Shown: positions 7,448 to 14,677, counted from the first letter of the stretch. The stretch: DNA of 15,155 nt from ARK-15 sp038880255 (GCA_038880255.1 JAVZSA010000032.1:1-15155), one strand, 5' to 3'. The notes: generated by a model from the letters alone, not told the origin. Translations and numbers: made by a program.

Positions 7448-7989
7448 TAATTTTTAAGACCTCTTGATTTCCTTAATCCTCTACCCTTCTGCCCAGCAGA
7501 TGTTTTCCCTCTGTATACTCTACCCTTTTGTTCCGTAATCCATGATAAATTCTTATCATTCAATATTACAGGATGACTCCTATCAACTAATATTACTTCA
7601 TAGTATTTATATAGTCCATCCTCACCAACATAGTATGAATTTAATACCTCCATATTTGGATATCTTTTTGCTGCTCTTTCCTCTGCAATCCTTCTAATGC
7701 TTTTCTTCATAGTTATTTTTAAAATTCCTTTTCTTTTTGGCCTTCTACCTGCCCTAATCGCTGGTTTATTTAACCCTCCCCTTCTTACCCTTGATCTAAC
7801 AACAATTATACCTTGTTTTGCTTTATAACCAAGAGCCCTTGCCCTATCCAATCTTGTTGGTCTTTCTATTCTAACAACTGCTGGACCTTTCCTCCATTCA
7901 ATCATTCTTTGCCACTGTAATTCACCAAGCAAACCTTCCCTTGGCCTTTTCCACATTTCACTTATGTAATCGTACATATTTTTTACCAT
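7447..7989 (-). CDS. rpl15e: 50S ribosomal protein L15e
   Basis: This is a basic 180-residue component of the large ribosomal subunit, present in archaea and eukaryotes and absent from bacteria. The family pattern is clear: MYDYISEMWKRP near the N-terminus, then LQWQRMIEWRKGPAVVRI, RPTRLDRARALGYKAKQG, VVRSRVRRGG, an NSYYVGEDGLYKYYEVILVD segment and a Lys/Arg/Gly-rich tail. The ATG at 7989 is chosen because AGGTGAT (8000-7994 on this strand) lies four bases upstream and MVKNMYDYI aligns with family N-termini; the frame can be extended to GTG at 7998 but that codon is inside the ribosome binding site. It leads a two-gene unit with the GT4 glycosyltransferase, sharing one base (TAATG). The leader has possible regulatory structure, described separately. 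Confidence 0.96.
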   Translation of the reverse strand: MVKNMYDYISEMWKRPREGLLGELQWQRMIEWRKGPAVVRIERPTRLDRARALGYKAKQGIIVVRSRVRRGGLNKPAIRAGRRPKRKGILKITMKKSIRRIAEERAAKRYPNMEVLNSYYVGEDGLYKYYEVILVDRSHPVILNDKNLSWITEQKGRVYRGKTSAGQKGRGLRKSRGLKN

Positions 7990-8062
7990 ATACATCACCT
8001 AAAGGCTTCTCTATTGAACATCGCCTTTCCATGGAATATTAGGGTGAATTATAAAAACTTTT
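7990..8062 (-). promoter_or_regulatory. L15e promoter and 5' leader with small hairpin and mini-ORF
   Basis: Reading the minus strand, a TATA-like TTTTTATAAT lies near 8059-8050, predicting a start about 25 bases on (near 8028-8030) and a leader of about 40 bases. That leader can fold: AAAGGC (8028-8023) pairs perfectly with GCCTTT (8006-8001) across a 16-base loop, just upstream of the AGGTGAT site (8000-7994). The same stretch encodes a possible eight-residue peptide, ATG at 8021 to TGA at 7997-7995 (MFNREAFR), whose stop lies inside the ribosome binding site. Autogenous control of a ribosomal protein would fit, but this is inference from structure alone. Confidence 0.4.
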
Positions 8063-8066
8063 TTAA

Positions 8067-8754
8067 CCATTCATATTGGAAATCTTTACTCAATTGAACG
8101 ATAGGAATGGGAAAAAGTATTTAAGGTTGCTAAAAAAGCAAAATATTGCCTTAAAAATATATGTTGAAAACAATGCAATTCATATAATAAAAAACAATAA
8201 AATACCAAAAAAGAGGAGAAAGGGCATAGAGAACTAAAATAATCAAAAGTTGTTTAAATGCAGAAAGAAAACGATGAAAATAACATTTATGCATTATATT
8301 AAATTTTTTTGATGCAATATAGCATAATTTATTAAACAAACAAGAAAGATAAAAAGTGCAATACAAGAATTGAATGATTTCAGGATAAGTATGGATTAAA
8401 TGCAATATTTTATGGAAATAACTATTGCAACTTTATAGAGAAAAATAGTGATTGTTAACATTTAGTTACGTATGTATCAAAAAGAAATAAGGTGCAATAT
8501 TTATTAACAATGCTAGAAAATTTAGAGAAAATTAAAAAGGCTTTTCAAGATCAAAATATGACATAAAAAAGAAAAAAGATATTCAGAATATAAAAACAAG
8601 CAATGCCCAAAAAGTATTGAGTGTTAAACTTAAGGGATTTAAGGGCGAAATAAAAGTTAAGTGTGCAGGGGTGTGCTAATTCAATCACTATCAAAAAATT
8701 AGTCTAAAACTAGATAAAAAAGCTAAAATTTATATATTTTTTAAATATAACTAA
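8067..8754 (+). pseudogene. Decayed coding remnant of unrecognised family
   Basis: This gap of more than 700 bases has no intact gene, but the plus strand is strongly purine (A) rich, and coding-like peptide pieces appear successively in all three frames. They are 8067-8237 (includes NGKKYLRLLKKQNIALKIYV, no Met start, ends TAA), 8378-8566 (FQDKYGLNAIFYGNNYCNFI, one internal TAA at 8456, ends TAA) and 8536-8754 (includes SNAQKVLSVKLKGFKGEIKV, one internal TAA at 8677). Read together they resemble a single protein of about 220 residues broken by several frameshifts and stops, perhaps an old transposase or other accessory gene; I do not recognise the family. AT-rich DNA can imitate Lys/Asn-rich coding sequence, so this stays tentative. 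No terminal inverted repeats or target duplications were seen. Confidence 0.35.
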
Positions 8755-8778
8755 ATTAGTAATTTATTAAAAGGTGAT
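8729..8778 (+). promoter_or_regulatory. Promoter and ribosome binding site of the winged-helix gene
   Basis: TTTATATAT at 8729-8737 is a strong archaeal TATA match; a second AT block (TTTAAATATA) follows at 8740-8749. Transcription would start near 8757-8765. AAGGTGAT at 8771-8778 is a near-perfect Shine-Dalgarno sequence four bases before the ATG at 8783, which fixes that start over the in-frame GTG at 8774 lying within the site. A strong TATA plus a strong binding site suggest high expression. Confidence 0.6.
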
Positions 8779-8782
8779 AAAA

Positions 8783-9004
8783 ATGGCCGATGAAACATTA
8801 ACCCCCAATGCCAAGAAGGTATATGAAGCTATGAAGAAGTTAGGTGCATCATCTGAGGATAAGTTAAAGACAGCAGATGATATAATGAAGGCAGCTGGAA
8901 TAGGTAAAGGTATAGTGAATAATGCTTTGCAAGAATTGATAAACAAGGGATATGTAAAAAGAATTGCTAGACAAAAAAGTGCAGGATATTATATTATAAA
9001 ATAA
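8783..9004 (+). CDS. Small winged helix-turn-helix DNA-binding protein
   Basis: This 73-residue, Lys/Ala-rich protein consists of a single winged-helix domain: helix 1 PNAKKVYEAMKKLG (8-21), helix 2 KTADDIMKAAG (29-39), recognition helix GIVNNALQELINKGYV (43-58) and a C-terminal beta wing (KRIARQKSAGYYIIK). It has no sensor, ligand or dimerisation domain. Small proteins of this type occur in Thermoplasmata and may act as general transcription regulators or abundant chromatin proteins; which applies here is not decidable from sequence. It stands alone on the plus strand, with its own strong promoter and ribosome binding site, and its stop lies two bases from the stop of the convergent aIF5B gene. 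The coding sequence is more GC-rich and uses more AAG/GCA/GGT codons than its surroundings, consistent with high expression. Confidence 0.8.
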   Translation: MADETLTPNAKKVYEAMKKLGASSEDKLKTADDIMKAAGIGKGIVNNALQELINKGYVKRIARQKSAGYYIIK

Positions 9005-9006
9005 TT

Positions 9007-10749
9007 TTACATGCCCCAAAATGGTTTTTCCTTTCTCTTGATTGAAATTATTTCATTTAATGTTTCTTTTTCTTCATAGGATAGTTCAATTTCCTTTAAT
9101 TTCTTTACATCATTTTCATTCAGGTTTGAATAAATTATATCCCCAGGAACTACATTTCTACCAATTATAGCATCAGATATTGAAACAGCTACTTCTTGAC
9201 CTACAATAGCCTCCTTTAACGTTTGATCCTTATCCCTTATACTTTTTATAACACCCAGTGACTTGCCCTGGTCATTCATAACCGGCATATCTTGCTTAAT
9301 TCTCCCTGCCAATACCCTAACACCAACTATTGCAGGTTTTGATGTTCTAAATATGTATTCCTCTAGTATTTTTATTTTTGCTGGAAAATTTATTTCAGCC
9401 CTTTTCTCTTCTTCTATTCTCTCCTTTTCCTTTTCTATAGTCTCCTTATATTTTTCAATTAATTCATAAAGTATCTTTCCCTCAATTATTTTAACATTTG
9501 TATTTAATACTATATCCTGAGGTACTTTTACATTATATGCTATAATAATTTTATTAAGATCATTTTTTGTTGTTTCAGCATCCACCACATCTCTTTTTGT
9601 TATATCACCAATACCTGCCTTTTTTACTGGTACCTTTAAAAGACTTAGTTCATAATAAAGTGCCTCTAAGGATCCCTTTGCATCCGCCTTAATTATAATT
9701 CCATCCTCAGAAAGATTAACATCTATTTGTGATTCTTTCCTTACTTCGTTTATAGCCTCATCAAGATTATTTATATCTGCTACTTTTACTATTCCTCCAG
9801 GTATTACATCATCAATATCTGGAGCAGAAATCTTAATACCTGCAGCAGCAGAAACTTCCTTTACTTGCATAAACGGATCTTTTGGGTCCATTATTTCATC
9901 AAGTGGTTTTGGTTTAAGGAGAATTTTTACCTTTGTTACTATAGGTCTATCTTTACCTGAAATTACTATTGTATCCCCTTTTTTAATTGTACCCTGATAT
10001 AGTATTACATCAAGAGTTTTGCCCAAACCCTTTTCCTCTTTTATTTCAAGAACATTTCCTTCACCCGGACCTTCTTCTGTCCTTAATTTTTCCTCCAAAT
10101 ATTTTTGTGAGAGACCAATTAAGACCAAGAGTAAATCAGCAATACCTATCCTAAATTTTGAACTTATTGGAACTATTGCAACATTCTTTGTAAAATCAAC
10201 TATTCTATCGTATCTTTCTGCTGAAAAACCATAATTAAATAATTGTTCTGAAATTCTATAAATTGATTTATCCAATTCTTCTTTTACAAAATCATTTTGT
10301 TCCTTGATTGCATTTACAAATGCTTTATTTTGCGAGTTCCTCCATCCGTCAATCAAATCTATTTTTGTTGCAGCAACAACAAAAGGAGTTTTGAATTTTT
10401 TCAAAATGTTTATGCTTTCAACAGTTTGTGGCATTACCTTCTCTCTAATATCAATAACGAGTATTGCAATATCTGAGAGTGATCCACCCCTTGCTCTCAA
10501 CGTGGTAAATGCCTCATGACCTGGTGTGTCTATAAAAAGTAGACCTGGAACCTTGAATTTTCTCTCTTTTATAAGAGGACCGCATATTTCATAAATTGTG
10601 TCAATTGGAACCTCTGTTGCACCAATATGCTGTGTTATTCCACCATGCTCCTTTTTTGCAATAGAGGTCCCCCTAATCGCATCTAATAAGGATGTTTTTC
10701 CATGATCCACATGTCCTAGTACTCCTATGATAGGTTGCCTTATTTTCAT
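9007..10749 (-). CDS. infB: Translation initiation factor aIF5B (IF-2 like GTPase)
   Basis: This GTPase promotes subunit joining and initiator tRNA placement on the ribosome. The 580 residues match the usual archaeal size. The G domain begins almost at the N-terminus: GHVDHGKT (12-19, P-loop), HGGITQHIGAT (35-45, switch I), DTPGHEAF (74-81, switch II) and ATKID (127-131). Domain II contains RTEEGPGEGNVLEIKEEKG-type sequence, domain III follows, and the C-terminal domain IV contains the IFRTSKPAIVGVRVLAGRI segment. The long bacterial N-terminal extension is missing, as expected for archaea, and no intein interrupts the P-loop. The ATG at 10749 has no GGTGA site; an AT-rich TTTTAATAT about 30-35 bases upstream may be its TATA box. 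It lies 88 bases downstream of PCNA on the same strand. Confidence 0.96.
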   Translation of the reverse strand: MKIRQPIIGVLGHVDHGKTSLLDAIRGTSIAKKEHGGITQHIGATEVPIDTIYEICGPLIKERKFKVPGLLFIDTPGHEAFTTLRARGGSLSDIAILVIDIREKVMPQTVESINILKKFKTPFVVAATKIDLIDGWRNSQNKAFVNAIKEQNDFVKEELDKSIYRISEQLFNYGFSAERYDRIVDFTKNVAIVPISSKFRIGIADLLLVLIGLSQKYLEEKLRTEEGPGEGNVLEIKEEKGLGKTLDVILYQGTIKKGDTIVISGKDRPIVTKVKILLKPKPLDEIMDPKDPFMQVKEVSAAAGIKISAPDIDDVIPGGIVKVADINNLDEAINEVRKESQIDVNLSEDGIIIKADAKGSLEALYYELSLLKVPVKKAGIGDITKRDVVDAETTKNDLNKIIIAYNVKVPQDIVLNTNVKIIEGKILYELIEKYKETIEKEKERIEEEKRAEINFPAKIKILEEYIFRTSKPAIVGVRVLAGRIKQDMPVMNDQGKSLGVIKSIRDKDQTLKEAIVGQEVAVSISDAIIGRNVVPGDIIYSNLNENDVKKLKEIELSYEEKETLNEIISIKRKEKPFWGM

Positions 10750-10837
10750 TTTCTTTCTTACAATAATTAAAAGATATTAAAATTTTGCAAAATTTGCTAG
10801 TATGAGAATAAAAATTATAAAAGAAATTTAAAAATTG

Positions 10838-11563
10838 TTATTCTTCTATTCTAGGGGCTAAAAGAAATAGTCCATTACCCTTTTCCCCAGAAAATGAAAA
10901 TTCTATTTTTACGGGATAATCGGTCCCTAAATTAATTGTCACAAATTCCGAATTTATTGCCTTTATGAACCTAAGAAGATAATCAACAGGATAAAGGCTC
11001 CTTACCTCATTATCACATTTGAGTTCTTTAAGTAAATCTTTAGGTATAACAAGTTTTGTAGAATCCTCATCCCCCGTTGAATATAACCTGAATTCATTTG
11101 GCGTAATATGTAATGTAATGTTATCAGATATATTTTCTGCTACTTTTATACCTCCAGCAAATTGATCTGTTGGAACCACAGCCTTTGCTGGTAATCCTAG
11201 AGAAGGTACCTTTGGAACAGTAATACTAGAAGGATCGATTGTTGACATTGTTCTACTTAAATACCCCACAGTTAACAAAAGCTTTGAATCCTCTTTTTTA
11301 ATCTCAATTACATCATTTGAACTAGTATTTTTCAGAAAATCCTTTATTTTTTCTAGATCAACACCTACTTCTGTCTCCTCATCCAAATTATATTCTAAAA
11401 ACGCTTCCCTGTTAAGATCTAATACAATCATCGCAACATGTGCTGGATCTACACATTTTACACTCAAACCCTTTTTTGAAAATTCAAATTTTGCCTCAGT
11501 AACCAAAGTAAGCAATAGATCCGTGATTTCCTTAATGTCCTTAACATTCATCTTTACTTCCAT
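10838..11563 (-). CDS. pcn: DNA polymerase sliding clamp (PCNA)
   Basis: This homotrimeric ring tethers polymerase, ligase, FEN1 and other partners to DNA. At 241 residues it has the two-domain clamp plan: ITDLLLTLVTEAKFEFSKKG near the start, CVDPAHVAMIVLDLNREAF in the first domain, an interdomain linker around residues 105-132 (IDPSSITVPKVPSLGLPAKA), and the terminal LLAPRIEE that carries partner-binding residues. It is closer to the single euryarchaeal clamp than to the three crenarchaeal paralogues; only one copy is in the window. The start ATG at 11563 has GTGAT five bases upstream; a second Met at codon 5 (11551) would give MNVKDIKEITD and is possible. It lies 51 bases after UbiD with its own AT-rich TATA-like elements in between (near 11581-11605). 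Confidence 0.95.
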   Translation of the reverse strand: MEVKMNVKDIKEITDLLLTLVTEAKFEFSKKGLSVKCVDPAHVAMIVLDLNREAFLEYNLDEETEVGVDLEKIKDFLKNTSSNDVIEIKKEDSKLLLTVGYLSRTMSTIDPSSITVPKVPSLGLPAKAVVPTDQFAGGIKVAENISDNITLHITPNEFRLYSTGDEDSTKLVIPKDLLKELKCDNEVRSLYPVDYLLRFIKAINSEFVTINLGTDYPVKIEFSFSGEKGNGLFLLAPRIEE

Positions 11564-11614
11564 CCAAGATCACAATTCACTATATTTAATTGGAATATAA
11601 TAAAACTTTCTTGT

Positions 11615-12862
11615 TTAAAATATTTTTTTAAACTTTTTCCCATCTCCTTTCATTGTTGCATCTAATCCCATTTTTGCTGTAATATCATCAGAATATCTGC
11701 TAGGATCTAAGGAACTACCTCTCTCCTTTATTATAATCATGTCCCTATCAGCTTGAAATCTTGTAGCAATTGCCCATTCCACCTCCTCTAAATTTTCTAT
11801 ATTAATATCCTCATCCACTATCACAACATGCTTAAGACTTTTATGCCCCCTAAATGCTGCCATTATTGCTCTTTTACCATCGTCCTCACGTCTTTTTCTT
11901 ATTTTTACTACCCCATGAAGCCAGGATCCACCACCATATGTAAGTTTTACATCCAATACCTCAACATTTTCCTTTATTAATTCATTATAAATTGTAGGTT
12001 CCCTGGGTAAGCCCATTAAATTGTAGTGTTCATATCCACCTGGAAGGAGAATATGAAAAATTGGATCTTTGGAAAAATTGAGGGATTCAAAATACACAAT
12101 AGGTTGATTTTCTTTTAAATCGTATGTTCTTGTAATATCAATAAATGGTCCTTCCAAAGGATATTTTTCACTTGTTATTTTTCCTTCCAAAACATATTCT
12201 GATTCAAATGGAACAGGAATACCATTTGGCATTTTCACCATTTTTTCCCTTTCACCCAAAGTTTTTTTCCTCAAAGATGATGCAATTTTTGATTCATCAA
12301 AATAATAATCAACGGATGTGGCGGCGGCGATCAGGAATGTAGGAAAAGCACCTATGACCAATGAAATTTTTAATTCCTCTCCTTTTGAAATCGCTTTATT
12401 GTACATTTTGTAAAGATCCCTTGGAACCAATCTAATAACAGCTCTTCTTTCATCTAAAATCATAAATCTGTGAAAGGATGCATTTCTTTTTCCTTCATAT
12501 TCAGAAAATACTATGCCACTTGTAATATAATTAGAGCCGTCCTCTGGAAAATATTTAGGTATTGGTAATTCCATTAAAGAGAAATCTTTTGTTTTATCAA
12601 ATCTATTTTCTACAAAATTATAATCCTCTGGATTATTAATTGAATAGAGTATGTCCTTGATTAAATTTCTGGTTTTTAGTATTTCTTCAAAGTTTTTTCT
12701 TTCCGCCCAAAGGTTACCTACTGCCTCATAACCATCAAGATTTTTAAAATAAACCGGATTTTTTGGATACTTTAACAGGTATTTTGTTACTTCAAGATTT
12801 TTACTTACCTTTTCCTCTATTTTAATTACATTTGGTAAGGATTCAATTATTTCCCTATACAT
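11615..12862 (-). CDS. ubiD: UbiD-family prenylated-FMN-dependent decarboxylase
   Basis: These enzymes reversibly decarboxylate unsaturated acids using prenylated FMN made by a UbiX partner; no UbiX gene is in the window. The protein has 415 residues. Family features include YFKNLDGYEAVGNLWAERK at the N-terminus, HRFMILDERRAVIRLVPRD in the middle, LPGGYEHYNLMGLPREP in the third quarter and SSLDPSRYSDDITAKMGLDA near the C-terminus. Possible roles in archaea are the anhydromevalonate-phosphate decarboxylase of the archaeal mevalonate pathway, the menaquinone step of the futalosine route (MqnL-like), or aromatic-acid metabolism; the sequence does not settle this. The size suits the first two. 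The ATG at 12862 has no binding site and lies 25-30 bases from an AT-rich palindrome shared with pdxT. Confidence 0.9.
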   Translation of the reverse strand: MYREIIESLPNVIKIEEKVSKNLEVTKYLLKYPKNPVYFKNLDGYEAVGNLWAERKNFEEILKTRNLIKDILYSINNPEDYNFVENRFDKTKDFSLMELPIPKYFPEDGSNYITSGIVFSEYEGKRNASFHRFMILDERRAVIRLVPRDLYKMYNKAISKGEELKISLVIGAFPTFLIAAATSVDYYFDESKIASSLRKKTLGEREKMVKMPNGIPVPFESEYVLEGKITSEKYPLEGPFIDITRTYDLKENQPIVYFESLNFSKDPIFHILLPGGYEHYNLMGLPREPTIYNELIKENVEVLDVKLTYGGGSWLHGVVKIRKRREDDGKRAIMAAFRGHKSLKHVVIVDEDINIENLEEVEWAIATRFQADRDMIIIKERGSSLDPSRYSDDITAKMGLDATMKGDGKKFKKIF

Positions 12863-12921
12863 AATTGACTATAAAAAAACACTATTAATATTTTTATTCT
12901 TGGTTTCTATTCTGGAAAATT
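12863..12921. promoter_or_regulatory. Shared divergent promoter between ubiD and pdxT
   Basis: Only 59 bases separate the two starts. The palindrome TATTAATA (12883-12890), continued by ATATTTTTAT, is centred about 25 bases from the ubiD ATG and about 35 bases from the pdxT ATG. A single TATA-like element could therefore direct both genes, giving nearly leaderless messages. Neither start has a GGTGA-type ribosome binding site. Confidence 0.45.
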
Positions 12922-13530
12922 ATGTTAAAAATAGGTGTCTTGGATATTCAGGGAGACGTATCTGAGCATGGAGAGATGCTAAAAAAGGCATTTAATATAG
13001 CAGGATTAAATGGTGAAATAAAATATGTAAAAAATGTTAAAGATTTAGAAAACATTAATGGAATAATAATACCTGGTGGTGAAAGTACTACAATATCAAG
13101 GCTTTTAAAATCCACAGGCCTTTTTTATAAAATAAAAGATATGGCAAGTATGGGAAATTTAGGAGTTATGGGTACATGTGCAGGAACAATAATTATTTCA
13201 AGCGATACAGGAGATCCAAGAGTAGAACCTATGAAATTAATTAATATAAAAATAAAAAGAAATGCATATGGAAGACAATATTCTTCCTTTGAAGCAATGA
13301 TAGATATAAAAGGTTTAAATACAAAATTCCCTGCTGTATTTATTAGAGCTCCAATAATAGAACAAGTTTTACCTGACGTGGAAATAATGTCTGTTTATAA
13401 TAATGATATTGTTTTTGTAAGAAAAGATAAAATTTATGCATTAACATTTCATCCTGAACTTACTGATAATCCCAATATTCACTTAATGTTTATTAGGAGC
13501 GTGGGGGGTATTTCCACTGGAAAAGAATGA
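12922..13530 (+). CDS. pdxT: Pyridoxal 5'-phosphate synthase glutaminase subunit PdxT
   Basis: PdxT hydrolyses glutamine and feeds ammonia to the PdxS subunit, which builds vitamin B6 from ribose 5-phosphate and glyceraldehyde 3-phosphate. The 202 residues show the complete class I-type amidotransferase set: GVLDIQGDVSEH (5-16), the PGGESTT loop (51-57), nucleophile C86 in GTCAG, RNAYGRQ (113-119) and H177/E179 in TFHPELTDN. The length is normal and no active-site residue is missing. The partner pdxS, often adjacent, is not in this window and must be elsewhere. The ATG at 12922 has no ribosome binding site and lies about 35 bases from the TATA-like palindrome shared with divergent ubiD. gcvT follows 40 bases later but probably has its own promoter. 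Confidence 0.94.
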   Translation: MLKIGVLDIQGDVSEHGEMLKKAFNIAGLNGEIKYVKNVKDLENINGIIIPGGESTTISRLLKSTGLFYKIKDMASMGNLGVMGTCAGTIIISSDTGDPRVEPMKLINIKIKRNAYGRQYSSFEAMIDIKGLNTKFPAVFIRAPIIEQVLPDVEIMSVYNNDIVFVRKDKIYALTFHPELTDNPNIHLMFIRSVGGISTGKE

Positions 13531-13565
13531 TTTATATCTTTAATATTTATTATCTATTTTGGTGA
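13531..13565 (+). promoter_or_regulatory. gcvT TATA box and ribosome binding site
   Basis: TTTATATC at 13531-13538 directly follows the pdxT stop and is about 35 bases before the gcvT ATG. GGTGA at 13561-13565 lies five bases before that ATG (13571). This spacing makes 13571 the likely start rather than the in-frame TTG at 13559 or GTG at 13562, which overlap the ribosome binding site. Confidence 0.5.
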
Positions 13566-13570
13566 ACTAT

Positions 13571-14677
13571 ATGGCTAAAAAAACTCCTTTATATGATGAA
13601 CATGTTTCTTTGGGTGCTAAAATTATAGAATTTGCAGGCTTTTTAATGCCTTTGGAATATACAGGTATAATTGATGAACATATGACTGTTAGAAATAATG
13701 TTGGAATTTTTGATGTTTCTCATATGGGGGATATTGTAATAGAAGGATTGGATAGTGAAAAATTTTTGGATTATTTATTACCAACCAAAGTATCTTTAAT
13801 GAAGAATTTTGAAGCTAAATATTCTGCATATTTAAATGAGAAAGGAATAATGTTAGATGATACAATTGTATATAAAGTAAATAATGAGAAATTTTTATTG
13901 GTTCCAAATGCTGCTACAGCTGAAAAAATTTATAGATGGATAATAGAAAAATCATCTGGATTTAATATTAGAATATATGATAGATCTTTGTTGTATTCTA
14001 GTATAGCTGTTCAAGGACCAAAAGCTCTAAAATTAATGGAAAAATTAACAAATTATGATTATTCTAAAATGAAAAGTTTTACATTTGATTTTATACCATT
14101 TGAAGAAATTGAAAATAGAGGAGATAATTTTATACCTTATGGAAAGATTTTTATTTCTAGAACAGGTTATACAGGAGAAGATGGTTTTGAATTAATATTT
14201 CCTAATGAATATGCTAGAGAAATATGGCAAATATTATTAGAGTATGGAAAGGAATTCAATTTAAAACCTTGTGGTTTGGGAGCTAGAGATACATTAAGAA
14301 TGGAAAAAGGTATGTTATTAAGTGGAACAGATTTCAATATGGATAGGACTCCTATAGAAGCATCCATATCTTGGATTATAAATTATGATCATGAATTTAT
14401 AGGTAAAGAAGCATTAATTGAAATGAAAAATAAAGATCATGAAGTTTTCAGAGGTTTTAAAATGATCGAGAATGGTATTCCTAGACATGGATACAATATT
14501 TATAAAGATGATGTTAAAGTTGGAACAATTACAAGTGGAACAATGTCTCCAGTTTTAAAAGTAGGTATTGGTTTAGGTTATGTTAAAAAAGATGTTAAAG
14601 TTGGAGATATAGTAAATATAGATATTAGAGGTAAAAAATTGAAGGCAGAAGTAACAAAACCAAAAATAGTTCCATAG
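13571..14677 (+). CDS. gcvT: Glycine cleavage system aminomethyltransferase (T protein)
   Basis: GcvT transfers the methylene group from the lipoyl-bound aminomethyl intermediate on GcvH to tetrahydrofolate or an archaeal pterin, releasing ammonia. The 368-residue protein opens with KTPLYDEHVSLGAKIIEFAG (4-23), has DVSHMGD (48-54), the catalytic Asp at D97 in LDDTIVYKV, TGYTGEDGFE (198-207), GARDTLRMEKGMLLSGTD (237-254) and GTITSGTMSPVL near the C-terminus. All expected motifs are present. GcvH, GcvP and Lpd are not in the window. Codon use is distinct: about thirty leucine codons are nearly all TTA or TTG with a single CTA, and arginine is AGA with one AGG, while pyrG and others use CTT/CTC and AGG freely. 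This may reflect transfer from a lower-GC genome. The start is set by GGTGA at 13561-13565. Confidence 0.95.
   Translation: MAKKTPLYDEHVSLGAKIIEFAGFLMPLEYTGIIDEHMTVRNNVGIFDVSHMGDIVIEGLDSEKFLDYLLPTKVSLMKNFEAKYSAYLNEKGIMLDDTIVYKVNNEKFLLVPNAATAEKIYRWIIEKSSGFNIRIYDRSLLYSSIAVQGPKALKLMEKLTNYDYSKMKSFTFDFIPFEEIENRGDNFIPYGKIFISRTGYTGEDGFELIFPNEYAREIWQILLEYGKEFNLKPCGLGARDTLRMEKGMLLSGTDFNMDRTPIEASISWIINYDHEFIGKEALIEMKNKDHEVFRGFKMIENGIPRHGYNIYKDDVKVGTITSGTMSPVLKVGIGLGYVKKDVKVGDIVNIDIRGKKLKAEVTKPKIVP

Noticed and set aside
7990..7998. GTG at 7998 or ATG at 7995 as the L15e start
   Set aside because: Both overlap the AGGTGAT ribosome binding site, while ATG at 7989 has ideal spacing and fits family N-termini.
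8151..8405. 84-residue minus-strand frame in the gene-free gap
   Set aside because: It is rich in Phe, Leu, Tyr and Cys with no plausible start signal, and mirrors the A-rich plus strand. It looks like a chance frame opposite the decayed region.
8300..8510. Possible CRISPR-like array from repeated TGCAATA
   Set aside because: Repeats are only 7-8 bases, steps are not uniform, and flanking bases do not match, so there are no repeat-spacer units.
8000..8780. tRNA, RNase P RNA or SRP RNA in the large gap
   Set aside because: No G/C-rich stems, T-loop or CCA-type signatures were found; structured RNAs of a thermophile or acidophile would be expected to be clearly more GC-rich than this stretch.
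8774..8782. GTG at 8774 as the start of the winged-helix gene
   Set aside because: It is part of the AAGGTGAT site; ATG at 8783 lies at the normal spacing.
4728..10749. Inteins in pyrG or infB
   Set aside because: Both proteins have normal length and uninterrupted nucleotide-binding motifs; no splicing-junction residues or endonuclease motifs were seen.
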